NCBI GenBank assembly: GCA_023653115.1
Contig: JAMNXO010000011.1
Span: 1 to 64,000 of the forward strand
Reading direction: 5' to 3'
Source: Erythrobacter sp.
GTDB lineage: Bacteria; Pseudomonadota; Alphaproteobacteria; Sphingomonadales; Sphingomonadaceae
DNA: 64,000 nt
Part shown: one piece after another, positions 40,609 through 49,564 of the stretch
How the letters are laid out: the number at the start of each line of letters is the position of its first letter
Position numbering within the stretch: the stretch's first letter is position 1
Program-made: the position numbers and the translations under genes
The notes under the pieces: generated by a model
Told to the model about the DNA's origin: nothing
What the model saw: the letters and a program-made list of their open reading frames with translations, nothing else
Databases searched by the model: none

Positions 40609-42878
40609 TGGCCGATAATCCCAACCCCAATATCGAAGAATTCGCAGCCACTCCCGCTGAAGCGCCCGCCAAGAAGAAGGGCGTCAAGCGCCGCATCTTC
40701 CTCGCCGGTTCCGCCCTGCTGGTGGGCGGCGGCGTGTTCGGCCTCTATTGGTCGGACAATTCGGCGCGCAGCCGCGCCAAGTCGCTCACTACGGGAGAGG
40801 GCGAACATAATTTCCTCAGCTGGATGAAGATCGCCGAGGACGACACCGTCACGCTGTTCTCGCCGCACATCGATTTCGGGCAGGGCACCCACACGGCGCT
40901 GGGCCAGATGCTGGCGGACGAGCTTGATGCCGATTGGAGCAAGCTGAAGGTCGTGCAGGCGCCGTCCGATATTGCCTTTGCCAATACCGCGCTGGTGCAG
41001 AGCTTCCTTGGCGAGATGTCGGGTTATCCCGGGGTCATCGGCGCTTTGCCCGCGGCCATTGTCGGTATGTTGAGCCGTTCGATGAACATCCAGATCACCG
41101 GCGGCTCGTCGGCGGTGCGGTTTACCGGGCAGGGCGGGATGCGCGTGATCGGCGCGGCGGTGCGCCTCGCGTTGATCGAGGAAGCGGCCAACCGGCTCGA
41201 CGTGTCCGCGAGCGAACTCACCACCGCGGACAGCAAGGTGACCCACGCCGCATCGGGCCGCAGCTTGCGCTATGGCGAACTGGCCGCTGGCGCCGCGGGA
41301 CGCTCGCTCAGTAGCGCCCCGACGCTCAAAAGCCGCAAGGATTACAAGCTGATCGGCAAGCCCGTTGTCCGGCTGGATATCCCCTCCAAGGTCGATGGTA
41401 GCGCGGTTTACGGGATCGATTTCACCCTGCCCGATATGCGCGTGGCGACCATCGCGGCAGCGCCGGTGCGTGGCGGCAAGCTCCAATCGGTCGACGAGGC
41501 ACCGGCCATGGCGGTGCCGGGCGTCGAGAAGGTGGTGAAGCTCGATGATGCCGTCGTTGTCGTGGCCAAGGGCTACTGGCAGGCGCTGAAGGGTCTCAAT
41601 GCCCTCGCGCCGACGTTCACCAACGGCGGCCATAGCGCCATGTCCACCCCCGCAATCTACACCGCACAGGACAAGCTGCGCGAGGCCGGCAAACCCGATA
41701 ACACCGCCGGCGAAGGCGACGTCGATGCGGGGTTCAAGGCCGCGGGCGCCAAGCGTGTCAGCGCCGATTTCCGCGTGCCGTTCCTCCACCACGCGATGAT
41801 GGAGCCCTTCGCGCTCACCGCCCATTTCAAGGACGGCAAGCTCGAGATGTGGGGCGGGTTGCAGGATCCGATCAGCACCCGCGCCCGCGCGGCCAAGGCG
41901 GCCGGGCTGGACATGGGCGATGTCATCTTCAACCCCATGATCATGGGTGGCGGGTTCGGCCGGCGTTTCCCCGATGTGGTCGAAATCATCGATCAGGTCG
42001 CGCTCGTGGCCAAGCAGGTGCCCTATCCGGTCAAGCTGGTGTGGAGCCGCGAAGAGGAAGTGCGCCACGGCACCTATCGCCCGCAATCCTCGGCCCGGCT
42101 CGAAGCGACGCTCGATGCCGAGGGCCGCATCACCGCCTGGCGCAATGACTATGTGCAGCGCGACAATGCCGAGGGTGAGGTGGGCTTCATCTACGCCATT
42201 CCCGCGACCTCGCGGCGGCATTTTGCCTATACATCGAACCAGATCGACGGCCCGTGGCGCTCGGTCAATTCGACCCAGCACGGCTTCTACAACGAAAGCT
42301 TCATCGACGAGCTGGCCCATGCCGCGGGCGAGGACCCTTACAGGTTCCGCCGCAAGCATCTGCCCGATGGCTCGCGCCACCAGAAGGTGCTTGATGAAGT
42401 CGCCCAGCGTTCGGGCTGGGGCACGCCGCTGCCGGAAGCCACGGGGCGCGGCATCGCGATTGTCGAAAGCTTCGGCACCATCGTTGCCGAAGTGATCGAG
42501 GCGACAGTCAACGCAGACGGCAGCCCCAAGGTGCTCAAGGCCTGGGCGGTGGTCGATTGCGGCACAACGGTGAACCCGCTCAACGCCGAGGCACAGATCG
42601 CGGGCGGGATCATCATGGGGCTTTCGGCGACCATCGGCGAGGCGATCACGCTCGACAAGGGCGCGGTGACCCAAAGCAATTTCGGCGACTATCCCGTGCT
42701 GAAACTGGCCGACGCGCCGCCGGTGATCGACGTCCACTTCATCGAGAGCGATGCAGCGATGGGCGGGATCGGTGAACCCGGCGTACCGCCTGCCTCGGCC
42801 GCGCTCGCCAATGCGCTGTTCGCGGCGACCGGCAAGCGCATCCGCACCCTGCCGTTATTGACCCAGGCCAAGGCGTGA
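40605..42878 (+). CDS. iorB: Isoquinoline 1-oxidoreductase-type molybdopterin subunit
   Basis: A 757-residue xanthine-oxidase-family large subunit starting at ATG 40605. A twin-arginine-like/anchor region lies at residues about 20-50 ([22 protein letters not shown]), so the enzyme is exported or membrane-tied. Family motifs are [59 protein letters not shown] (molybdopterin contact) and [18 protein letters not shown] (the active-site Glu). It hydroxylates an N-heterocycle or aldehyde using water as oxygen source. The nucleotidyltransferase gene follows after 1 bp. The real substrate is unknown; isoquinoline is only the family name. Confidence 0.92.
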   Translation: MMADNPNPNIEEFAATPAEAPAKKKGVKRRIFLAGSALLVGGGVFGLYWSDNSARSRAKSLTTGEGEHNFLSWMKIAEDDTVTLFSPHIDFGQGTHTALGQMLADELDADWSKLKVVQAPSDIAFANTALVQSFLGEMSGYPGVIGALPAAIVGMLSRSMNIQITGGSSAVRFTGQGGMRVIGAAVRLALIEEAANRLDVSASELTTADSKVTHAASGRSLRYGELAAGAAGRSLSSAPTLKSRKDYKLIGKPVVRLDIPSKVDGSAVYGIDFTLPDMRVATIAAAPVRGGKLQSVDEAPAMAVPGVEKVVKLDDAVVVVAKGYWQALKGLNALAPTFTNGGHSAMSTPAIYTAQDKLREAGKPDNTAGEGDVDAGFKAAGAKRVSADFRVPFLHHAMMEPFALTAHFKDGKLEMWGGLQDPISTRARAAKAAGLDMGDVIFNPMIMGGGFGRRFPDVVEIIDQVALVAKQVPYPVKLVWSREEEVRHGTYRPQSSARLEATLDAEGRITAWRNDYVQRDNAEGEVGFIYAIPATSRRHFAYTSNQIDGPWRSVNSTQHGFYNESFIDELAHAAGEDPYRFRRKHLPDGSRHQKVLDEVAQRSGWGTPLPEATGRGIAIVESFGTIVAEVIEATVNADGSPKVLKAWAVVDCGTTVNPLNAEAQIAGGIIMGLSATIGEAITLDKGAVTQSNFGDYPVLKLADAPPVIDVHFIESDAAMGGIGEPGVPPASAALANALFAATGKRIRTLPLLTQAKA

Positions 42879-42879
42879 T

Positions 42880-43530
42880 GTGCAGGGCTGGTCGGCGCTG
42901 ATCCTCGCCGCCGGCGCCGGTCGGCGTTTCGGCGGGGGCAAGCTGCTGGCACCGCTCGCCGGAGCGCCGGTGATCCGGCGCACGGTGGAGGCGGTTGTCT
43001 CGGCGGGCTTGGACGAGGTGGTGGTCGCCACCGGCGCGCAGCACGAGGCGATTGCCGCCGCGCTCGAAGGTCTCGCCTGCCGTCTGGTTCCGACGCCCGG
43101 CTGGGAGGAGGGCATGGCCGCCTCGCTGCGCAGCGGGCTTGCGGCGCTCGCACCCGATGCCAGAGGCGTATTCGTGTTTCTTGGCGATATGCCGCTGGTG
43201 CCGGTGGCGCTGTGCGGTGCCCTTGCTGAGCAGGCCGAAGCGGCGGGCTATGCCGGGCGGCCCCGGGTCGGCGGCATTCCCGGCCACCCGGCAGCCTTTT
43301 CCCGCGCAGCCTTCCCCGACCTGCTGCGCCTGACCGGCGATGCCGGCGCGGCGGCGCTGCTCAAGGGTCGCAGCGAGGGGGTCGCCTATTGCGATACCGA
43401 TGCGATGGGCGCGGTGCTCGATATCGATTCTCCGGCAGACCTTGAAGCAGCGGAGCGCGCGTGGAACGCCTGCGCGACTTCCGCCACCAGCGACAGCGCA
43501 ATCTCGCGCGGCGCCTTGCCGAAGCCCTGA
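42880..43530 (+). CDS. MobA-like/MocA nucleotidyltransferase
   Basis: A 216-residue nucleotidyltransferase from a GTG start at 42880 directly after the large subunit. The motifs LILAAGAGRRFGGGKLLAPL (nucleotide and metal binding), FLGDMPLVPV (catalytic Asp) and GRPRVGGIPGHPAAFSR match the MobA/MocA family, which adds CMP or GMP to molybdopterin. In this setting it likely makes the cytosine dinucleotide cofactor needed by the xanthine-oxidase-family enzyme. Family sequence ends near DIDSPADLEAAERAW; the last 20 residues run antisense to the end of xdhC, a 145-bp convergent overlap, and may be a tail without conserved function. Confidence 0.85.
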   Translation: MQGWSALILAAGAGRRFGGGKLLAPLAGAPVIRRTVEAVVSAGLDEVVVATGAQHEAIAAALEGLACRLVPTPGWEEGMAASLRSGLAALAPDARGVFVFLGDMPLVPVALCGALAEQAEAAGYAGRPRVGGIPGHPAAFSRAAFPDLLRLTGDAGAAALLKGRSEGVAYCDTDAMGAVLDIDSPADLEAAERAWNACATSATSDSAISRGALPKP

Positions 43531-44375
43531 AGCCCGATCGGGGCGTGCAGCCGCGCAAGCTGCGCCGCGCTCACGCCGTGGCCGCGCAGCTTCGCCACCC
43601 GCGCCTCAAGCCGCGCCCGCGCACCGATCGCGCCGACATAGAACGCCTCTGACTGGAGCGCTGCCGCCAGTCCGCGCTCGTCATCCTCGCGGTCATGCGA
43701 GAGCACTGCCACCGCCGTCCAGCGATCAATCCCGATCGCGGCGAGCGCCTCTGCCGGCGCACTGCGGTGATAGGCGAGGCCTGCGAACGGCGGCACGTCC
43801 GGCCCGCCCGGCGTGACCAGCACCGCCTCCATCCCCGCTTGCATCGCGATCGCGGCCGCTGCGAGTGCCGCGCCGTCCTCCCCGATCAGCACTAGCCGTG
43901 CGGCAGGCTCGAACAGCTTGGTATAGCGCGCTCCGTTCCACGCAAAGGCAGGTGCATCGTCGCACGGCGCGGCGTTGCGGGCGTGCCCATCGCTTGACCA
44001 CAGCGCCGGTTCGCGGGCGGCATGGTGGGCGAGCAGCGCGGCCAGCGCCGGATCATCCGCAGCCACCGGCTCGACCAGCACGGTGATGCCGCTTCCGCAG
44101 GCCAGCTTGATGTCGATCCACGGGCTGCCCTCGCCATAGCGCAGCACCCGCGGCGCGCCCTCGGCGATGGCCTCGCGGCCGTGGCGCGCAACGTCGGCCT
44201 CGATGCAGCCGCCCGACAGAAAGCCCCAATATTCGCCCTGCGTGATCAGCATCTGCGCGCCCGGATCGCGCGGGGCTGACCCTGCGATCTCCACCAGCGT
44301 GGCAATCGCGCTGGGCGCGCCTGCCTGCACCACAGCGGCAAGCAGCACTCTGATATCATCGATTTGGGCGGTCAT
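43386..44375 (-). CDS. xdhC: XdhC-family molybdoenzyme maturation protein
   Basis: A 329-residue XdhC/CoxI protein from the ATG at 44373-44375 (MTAQIDDIRVLLAAVVQAG). The N-terminal XdhC domain has ATLVEIAGSAPRDPGAQMLI and GFLSGGCIEADVARHG; the C-terminal Rossmann part has AVLSHDREDDERGLAAAL, FYVGAIGARARLEAR and HAPIGLQGFGKAPREIALSLVAEV. XdhC inserts sulfurated molybdenum cofactor into xanthine-oxidase-family enzymes, here most likely IorAB. The gene faces the nucleotidyltransferase and overlaps its 3' end by 145 bp. An upstream ATG at 44388-44390 is possible but has no ribosome-binding site. Confidence 0.88.
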   Translation of the reverse strand: MTAQIDDIRVLLAAVVQAGAPSAIATLVEIAGSAPRDPGAQMLITQGEYWGFLSGGCIEADVARHGREAIAEGAPRVLRYGEGSPWIDIKLACGSGITVLVEPVAADDPALAALLAHHAAREPALWSSDGHARNAAPCDDAPAFAWNGARYTKLFEPAARLVLIGEDGAALAAAAIAMQAGMEAVLVTPGGPDVPPFAGLAYHRSAPAEALAAIGIDRWTAVAVLSHDREDDERGLAAALQSEAFYVGAIGARARLEARVAKLRGHGVSAAQLARLHAPIGLQGFGKAPREIALSLVAEVAQAFHARSAASRSAGESISSTAPIASVSQ

Positions 44376-44455
44376 TCGCCAAAAGGTCATGCGCGGCCTG
44401 CTTGCGGGGAGATGGGCTTCGGCTCTAATCCCCGGTGACCAGCGGCGCAATTGCC

Positions 44456-44470
44456 TTGGCCGGTGGCCAA
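44456..44470. promoter_or_regulatory. Palindrome in the xdhC/esterase divergent gap
   Basis: A 6-bp perfect inverted repeat, TTGGCCGGTGGCCAA (44456-44470), lies in the 151-bp gap between divergent xdhC and the esterase gene. The short spacing and symmetry suggest an operator, but GC-rich sequence gives such repeats by chance. No other signal is visible in this gap apart from AAGGGGGGAG just before the esterase start. Confidence 0.25.
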
Positions 44471-44526
44471 ACAACGCAGGGCTGGTATTTCTCGGGCCAA
44501 GGCGAGGTTTGAAAGGGGGGAGCACG

Positions 44527-45444
44527 ATGCGGTGGATGGTGATGCTGATGGCGGTTCTGGCGCTGATAGCGACCCCGCTCGCAGCGCAGGATGCCGGCGG
44601 GAACGGGGGACGCCTGATCGAATACGAACGCGTTCCCGCCGCAGGGCTGCCCGACCAGCGCCTGACGATCTGGCTGCCGCCCGGCTATGCCGCGGGCGAG
44701 GGGCGCTTTCCGGTGCTCTACATGCATGACGGGCACAACCTGTTCGATGTGACCAAGTCGAACTTCAACAAGATCTGGGCAGCGGACACAGCGATGCTGG
44801 CCGCCGTGCAGACGGGCCAAGTCGAACCGCATATCATCATCGGCATCTGGGCGCCGGGGCCGGACCGGCACCGCCAATACCTCCCCCGCAGCCTTTACGA
44901 GATGACCTCGGGCAACCTGCGCCAGCAGATGGATGGCATGACCGCAGGCGGGGTGATTTCCGACCGCTATCTCGAATGGATCGCCGGACCGCTCAAGACC
45001 TGGGTCGACGCGTCGTTCCGCACCCGCACCGGGCGCGATGACACCGCGATTGTGGGGTCGAGCATGGGCGGGCTGATGAGCTGCTATGCCTTCCTCGAGC
45101 GGCCTGACGTGTTCGGCCGCGCAGGCTGCGTCAGCTCGCATTGGCCGGCGGTCGATCCGCGCGCCATCGACGAGGCGGAGCTCAAGGCGCTGTGGGACGG
45201 CTGGTTTGCTGCGCGGCTGGGCCAGCCTGACGGGCGGCGGGTGTGGATGGACCACGGCACCGCCACGCTCGATGCCTTCTACGCGCCCTATCAGCAGGTC
45301 GTCGACGCGCGGTTCGCGGCGGCGGGCTGGCAGAAGGGTCGCGACTGGGAGAGCAAGGTCTATGAAGGCGCCGAGCACGAGGAGAACGCCTGGGCGACAC
45401 GCCTGCCCGAGATCTTCGGCTGGTTGCTGGCGAAGCAGCGCTGA
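44527..45444 (+). CDS. Secreted putative esterase (esterase D/feruloyl-type alpha/beta-hydrolase)
   Basis: A 305-residue exported alpha/beta-hydrolase. The start at 44527 follows AAGGGGGGAG; upstream codons in the frame are antisense to xdhC. The signal peptide is MRWMVMLMAVLALIATPLAAQ. The domain is of the putative esterase (PF00756) type: LTIWLPPGY, FPVLYMHDGHNLFD, the nucleophile elbow VGSSMGGLMS and a C-terminal His region (YEGAEHEENAW). Members hydrolyse ester bonds of feruloyl groups, enterobactin-like siderophores or S-formylglutathione. Several Trp/Asp residues near the active site resemble siderophore-esterase-like members, but specificity cannot be fixed. No operon partner follows; the next 166 bp hold no gene. 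Confidence 0.85.
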   Translation: MRWMVMLMAVLALIATPLAAQDAGGNGGRLIEYERVPAAGLPDQRLTIWLPPGYAAGEGRFPVLYMHDGHNLFDVTKSNFNKIWAADTAMLAAVQTGQVEPHIIIGIWAPGPDRHRQYLPRSLYEMTSGNLRQQMDGMTAGGVISDRYLEWIAGPLKTWVDASFRTRTGRDDTAIVGSSMGGLMSCYAFLERPDVFGRAGCVSSHWPAVDPRAIDEAELKALWDGWFAARLGQPDGRRVWMDHGTATLDAFYAPYQQVVDARFAAAGWQKGRDWESKVYEGAEHEENAWATRLPEIFGWLLAKQR

Positions 45445-45610
45445 CCGCCGCGCGGAGTCGCGTTCAGCTTTCGACCTGTTGGAGACACATGAGACACTGT
45501 CCTGAAGCAGAAAACTGGCCGCCCTTGGGGCTCCTGTGAAAGAGCAGGGGAGGGCGCCGCGGCAAGCCATTCCGGCAATCTGCCAGTGTCTCGCCCGGTA
45601 GGAAAGCGCT

Positions 45611-46222
45611 CTAGCGCAGCGCGCAGGCCTCGCGCGCCAGTGCCTCGATCTTCGGCTTGTTGGGCGCGCCCTTGGGCGAGACCCAGCTGCCGCCGACGCA
45701 CAGCACCGGATCGAACGCGAGCCATTCGGCGGCATTGTCGACGCTGATCCCGCCAGTGGGGCAGAAGCGCACGTTTCCGAAGGGTGCGGCGAGTGCCTTC
45801 AGCGCAGGAAGTCCGCCCGCCGCCATCGCCGGGAAGAACTTGAAGCGGTTGAGGCCCAGATCCAGCCCGCGCATGATGTCGCCCGCATTGGCGATGCCCG
45901 GAAGGAACGGCACGCCACTGGTTGTCGCTGCCTTGCCGAGCGGTTCGGTGAGGCCGGGCGAGACGATGAATTCGCTCCCCGCTGCCAGCGCCGCGTCAAG
46001 CTCAGCGGGGTTGGTGACGGTGCCCGCGCCGACAATCGCTCCGGGCACCTGCTTCATCGCGGTGATCGCAGGCAGCGCCGCCGGGGTGCGCAAGGTGACC
46101 TCGAGCACGCGCAGGCCGCCTGCCACCAGCGCCTCGGCCAGCGGGACGGCGTGGGCCACATCGTCGATCACGATCACCGGGATCACCGGCGCGATACGCA
46201 TCAGGTCGTCAATCGTGGCCAC
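45611..46222 (-). CDS. eda: 2-dehydro-3-deoxy-phosphogluconate aldolase
   Basis: A 203-residue KDPG aldolase that splits 2-keto-3-deoxy-6-phosphogluconate into pyruvate and glyceraldehyde-3-phosphate, the last Entner-Doudoroff step. The Schiff-base lysine lies in NRFKFFPAMAAGG, the catalytic Glu in LRVLEVTLRT, and GAGTVTNPAELD and FCPTGGIS form the phosphate-binding ends of the TIM barrel. Length is normal. It starts 3 bp after the edd stop, so zwf-edd-eda are one operon on the minus strand. The 166 bp downstream contain no gene I can support. Confidence 0.95.
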   Translation of the reverse strand: MATIDDLMRIAPVIPVIVIDDVAHAVPLAEALVAGGLRVLEVTLRTPAALPAITAMKQVPGAIVGAGTVTNPAELDAALAAGSEFIVSPGLTEPLGKAATTSGVPFLPGIANAGDIMRGLDLGLNRFKFFPAMAAGGLPALKALAAPFGNVRFCPTGGISVDNAAEWLAFDPVLCVGGSWVSPKGAPNKPKIEALAREACALR

Positions 46223-46225
46223 GCT

Positions 46226-48028
46226 TTACATCCCTCCTGAAGCAAGCATCGCGCTCGCGCCTTGTTCGGCTCCGTCAGCCAGATGGCGCATCATGCCGAA
46301 CAATTCGCGGCCCGTGCCGCTAGCGGCGATCGGGTCGAGCGCCGGCTCGCGGTTCGCCAGATCGGCATCGGTATTGAGATCGCCCGTCACCGCGCAGACC
46401 CGCACCACATCGCCATCACGCAGGCGGGCGAGCGGGCCGCCGCCGAGCGCTTCGGGCGTGCAGTGGATTGCGGCCGGCACCTTGCCGCTTGCGCCCGACA
46501 TGCGCCCGTCTGTCACCAGCGCGACCTTGAAGCCGCGATCCTGCAACACGCCGAGCGGCGGGGTGAGCTTGTGGAGTTCGGGCATCCCGTTGGCGCGCGG
46601 CCCCTGGAAGCGAACGACCACCACGACATCGCGGTCAAGCTCGCCGGCCTTGAAGGCCTCGGCGACGCTGGCCTGATCTTCGAACACGCGGCACGGGGCT
46701 TCGACCGTCCAGCGGCTCTGATCTACCGCCGAGGTCTTGAAGCAGGCGCGGCCGAGATTGCCGGTGAGCAGGCGCATGCCCCCATCGGGCTTGAACGGAT
46801 TGGCGACGGTGCGCAGCATGGTGTCGTCCATGCTCGGGCCCACCTCGCGCCACACCAACGCGTCACCATCGAGACCGGGTTCGCGGGCGTAGTCGCTGAA
46901 ATCGCCGCGTCCAACGGTGAGGATGTCACCATGGGCCAGCCCCGCCTCAAGCAGTTCGCCGATCACATAGCCCATGCCGCCCGCGTTGTGGAAGTTGTTC
47001 ACATCGCCCGAGCCATTGGGATAGACCTGCGCAATCAGCGGCACCGCGTGGGACAATTCCGAAAGGTCGTCCCAATCGAAGATCACCCCCGCGGCGCGCG
47101 CCATGGCGGGCAGGTGGATCGCGTGGTTGGTCGAACCGCCGGTCGCCAGCAGGCCGACGGCGGCGTTGATGATCGCCTTTTCGTCGACGCAGAGCCCCAA
47201 CGGGCGGTAGTCGTCACCCTTGCGTCCGAGCGCCGCGACACGGTGTACCGCCTCGCGGTCCAATGCCTGACGCAGCTGCGTGCCGGGCTGGATGAAGGCG
47301 CTGCCGGGAATGTGCAGCCCCATCATCTCCATCATCATCTGATTGGAGTTCGCCGTGCCGAAGAAGGTGCAGGTGCCGGGCGAATGGTAGCTCGCCATCT
47401 CGCTCGCCAGCAGCTCGGCGCGGGTGGCCTTGCCTTCGGCATAAAGCTGGCGGACGCGCTGCTTTTCCTTGTTGGGGATGCCCGTCGGCATCGGGCCGGA
47501 GGGCACGAAGATGGTCGGCAGGTGGCCGAAGCGCAGCGCCCCCATCAACAGGCCGGGCACGATCTTGTCGCAGATGCCGAGCATCAGCGCGCCGTCATAC
47601 ATCGCGTGGCTGAGTGCGACTGCGGCGGAGAGCGCGATCACGTCGCGGCTGAACAGCGACAGCTCCATGCCGGTCTCGCCCTGCGTCACCCCGTCACACA
47701 TCGCCGGGGTGCCGCCCGCGACCTGCGCAGTGGCGCCGATCTCGCGCGCGTAGATCTTCAGACGGTCAGGATAACGCCCATAGGGCTGGTGGGCCGAAAG
47801 CATGTCATTGTAGCTGGTGACGATGCCGATATTGGCGCCGCGGCCGCTGACCAGCGCTGCCTGATCCTCCACCGCGCCGGCATAGGCGTGGGCGAGGTTC
47901 GAACACGAGACCGCGCTGCGCTCGCCCATGTTGTCGCCCTCGCGGGTGATGAGGTCGAGATAGGCCGCGCGGCTGGCGCGCGAGTTGGCGATGACCCGCT
48001 GCGTGACCTTGTGGAGGGTGTCGTTCAT
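46226..48028 (-). CDS. edd: Phosphogluconate dehydratase
   Basis: A 600-residue ILVD/EDD-family iron-sulfur dehydratase, from the ATG at 48026-48028 ([12 protein letters not shown]); a TTG 2 codons upstream directly after the zwf stop is possible. Cluster cysteines are visible in [24 protein letters not shown] and [10 protein letters not shown]. Further marks are [13 protein letters not shown] substrate contacts ([13 protein letters not shown]), [12 protein letters not shown] and a C-terminal [12 protein letters not shown]. It converts 6-phosphogluconate to KDPG. It lies between zwf (6 bp upstream) and eda (3 bp downstream). The plus strand opposite carries a very long open frame, which is a codon-bias shadow. 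Confidence 0.96.
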   Translation of the reverse strand: MNDTLHKVTQRVIANSRASRAAYLDLITREGDNMGERSAVSCSNLAHAYAGAVEDQAALVSGRGANIGIVTSYNDMLSAHQPYGRYPDRLKIYAREIGATAQVAGGTPAMCDGVTQGETGMELSLFSRDVIALSAAVALSHAMYDGALMLGICDKIVPGLLMGALRFGHLPTIFVPSGPMPTGIPNKEKQRVRQLYAEGKATRAELLASEMASYHSPGTCTFFGTANSNQMMMEMMGLHIPGSAFIQPGTQLRQALDREAVHRVAALGRKGDDYRPLGLCVDEKAIINAAVGLLATGGSTNHAIHLPAMARAAGVIFDWDDLSELSHAVPLIAQVYPNGSGDVNNFHNAGGMGYVIGELLEAGLAHGDILTVGRGDFSDYAREPGLDGDALVWREVGPSMDDTMLRTVANPFKPDGGMRLLTGNLGRACFKTSAVDQSRWTVEAPCRVFEDQASVAEAFKAGELDRDVVVVVRFQGPRANGMPELHKLTPPLGVLQDRGFKVALVTDGRMSGASGKVPAAIHCTPEALGGGPLARLRDGDVVRVCAVTGDLNTDADLANREPALDPIAASGTGRELFGMMRHLADGAEQGASAMLASGGM

Positions 48029-48034
48029 GCCCAA

Positions 48035-49474
48035 TCACTCATGCCAAGTCACTCCGTCGCGTTCGGCCAGCGCGATCGCTGCGCTCGGGCCCCAGCTGCC
48101 GGCGGTGTAGGTCTTGGGGGTGAGGCCTTCCGCCTCCCAGCCGGCGCGGATCGCATCGACCCATTCCCACTGCGCTTCCACCTCGTCGCGGCGCACGAAC
48201 AGCGTCTGATCGCCCTCGACCAGATCGAGCAGCAGGCGCTCATAGGCGATCCGCCGCACCGCGCCGCTGAAGGCGTCCTGCATCGCGATGTTGAGCGGCA
48301 CCTGCCGCAGGCGAATGCCTTCGCGGTCAAGCCCGGGCACCTTGGCCATCAGCGACAGGGTGATGTTTTCTTCGGGCTGGATGCCGATCACCAGCCGGTT
48401 GGGCTGCATCGTCGCGCCCTTTCCGGCAAAGATGCTGTGCGGCACGCAGCGGAACTGGATGATGATCTCGGTCACGCGCTTGGGCAGGCGCTTGCCGGTG
48501 CGCAGGTAGAAGGGAACGCCCTTCCAGCGCCAGTTATCGACATGGGCCTTGATCGCGACGAAGGTTTCGGTGTCGGACGGCTTGCTCAGCTCCTCGTCGT
48601 AGCCCGGAACGGCCTGCCCGCCGATCGCGCCCGCGCGGTATTGGCCGGTGACGGTTTCGCTGGCGGCGACCTTGCGCAGCGCGCGCAGCACTTTCACCTT
48701 TTCATCGCGCACCGCGGTCGCATCGAAGTGGGCAGGCGGCTCCATCGCGACCAGCGCGAGCAGCTGCAGCATATGGTTCTGCACCATGTCGCGGATCGCG
48801 CCCGCATCATCGTAGAACGCCACGCGCCCTTCGAGGCCGACGGTCTCGGCCACGGTGATCTGCACGTGATCGATATGCGCGGCGTTCCAGAGCGGCTCGA
48901 ACATCAGGTTGGCGAACCGCAGGGCGAGCAGGTTCTGCACCGTCTCCTTGCCGAGATAGTGATCGATCCGGAAAATCCGGCTTTCGGGGAAGGCGCCGGC
49001 GACCGCATCGTTGATCTCGCGGCTGGTGGCCAGATCGGTGCCGAGCGGCTTTTCGAGGCACATCCGCACCGTCTCGCCAGTCAGCCCCGCCGATTGCAGG
49101 CCCTTGATGGTGGGGCCGAACAGGCTCGGCGCGGTCGAGAGGAAGATCGCAAGGCCGCGCGCAGGCTCACCGACCTTGGCGGCGAGATCGGCATAGCCTT
49201 CCAAGGTGGTGGCATCGAGCGTCTGGTAGCTGAGCCGGTTGAGGAATTCCGCCATCCGTCCGCGCCGGTCTGCGGGGAGATACTTCTCCAGCGCGGCGCG
49301 CGCGAAGTTGCGGTATTCGCTGTCGGACATATCGCTGCGCGCGGTGCCGATGATCTTGAGATCGGGTGCGAGCAGCCCGTCGGCATCGAGGGCGAACAGG
49401 CTCGGCAGCAGCATACGCTGGGCAAGGTCGCCGGTGGCTCCGAACAGCAGCAGGCGGTCAGCGGTGAAGCTCAT
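48035..49474 (-). CDS. zwf: Glucose-6-phosphate 1-dehydrogenase
   Basis: A 479-residue Zwf enzyme that oxidises glucose-6-phosphate to 6-phosphogluconolactone with NADP or NAD. The N-terminal nucleotide motif is LFGATGDLAQRMLLP; the active-site His lies in RIDHYLGKETVQNLLALRFAN; substrate contacts are in FYLRTGKRLPKR. Length is normal for bacterial Zwf. It heads the zwf-edd-eda operon. No pgl gene is next to it, so the lactonase must be elsewhere or the lactone opens by itself. A 14-bp element upstream, shared with glk, may be part of the promoter. Confidence 0.96.
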   Translation of the reverse strand: MSFTADRLLLFGATGDLAQRMLLPSLFALDADGLLAPDLKIIGTARSDMSDSEYRNFARAALEKYLPADRRGRMAEFLNRLSYQTLDATTLEGYADLAAKVGEPARGLAIFLSTAPSLFGPTIKGLQSAGLTGETVRMCLEKPLGTDLATSREINDAVAGAFPESRIFRIDHYLGKETVQNLLALRFANLMFEPLWNAAHIDHVQITVAETVGLEGRVAFYDDAGAIRDMVQNHMLQLLALVAMEPPAHFDATAVRDEKVKVLRALRKVAASETVTGQYRAGAIGGQAVPGYDEELSKPSDTETFVAIKAHVDNWRWKGVPFYLRTGKRLPKRVTEIIIQFRCVPHSIFAGKGATMQPNRLVIGIQPEENITLSLMAKVPGLDREGIRLRQVPLNIAMQDAFSGAVRRIAYERLLLDLVEGDQTLFVRRDEVEAQWEWVDAIRAGWEAEGLTPKTYTAGSWGPSAAIALAERDGVTWHE

Positions 49475-49536
49475 GCAGATGGCCCTCTTCCTCGTCCGCC
49501 CTACCTAGGCGCACGCGGAATTATCCGCCAGTGGGC

Positions 49537-49550
49537 GCATACTTATTCAA
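49537..49550 (-). promoter_or_regulatory. 14-bp element upstream of zwf, shared with glk
   Basis: On the minus strand TGAATAAGTATGCG ends 63 bp upstream of the zwf start. The same 14 bases occur 69 bp upstream of glk (55988-56001). The sequence is A/T-rich compared with its surroundings. It may be a promoter or operator for glucose-catabolism genes; a TTGAAT here has a GATAAT 19 bp downstream, a poor but possible promoter. Confidence 0.4.
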
Positions 49551-49564
49551 CTGCGGTTCGCGCG

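Noticed and set aside
45491..45592. Inverted 9-mers GAGACACTG/CAGTGTCTC in the esterase-eda gap
   Set aside because: The arms are 84 bases apart with no promoter, ribosome-binding site or conserved RNA shape around them; probably chance.
48026..48034. TTG directly after the zwf stop as the edd start
   Set aside because: The ATG two codons later is the more usual choice and no ribosome-binding site favours the TTG; left as an alternative.
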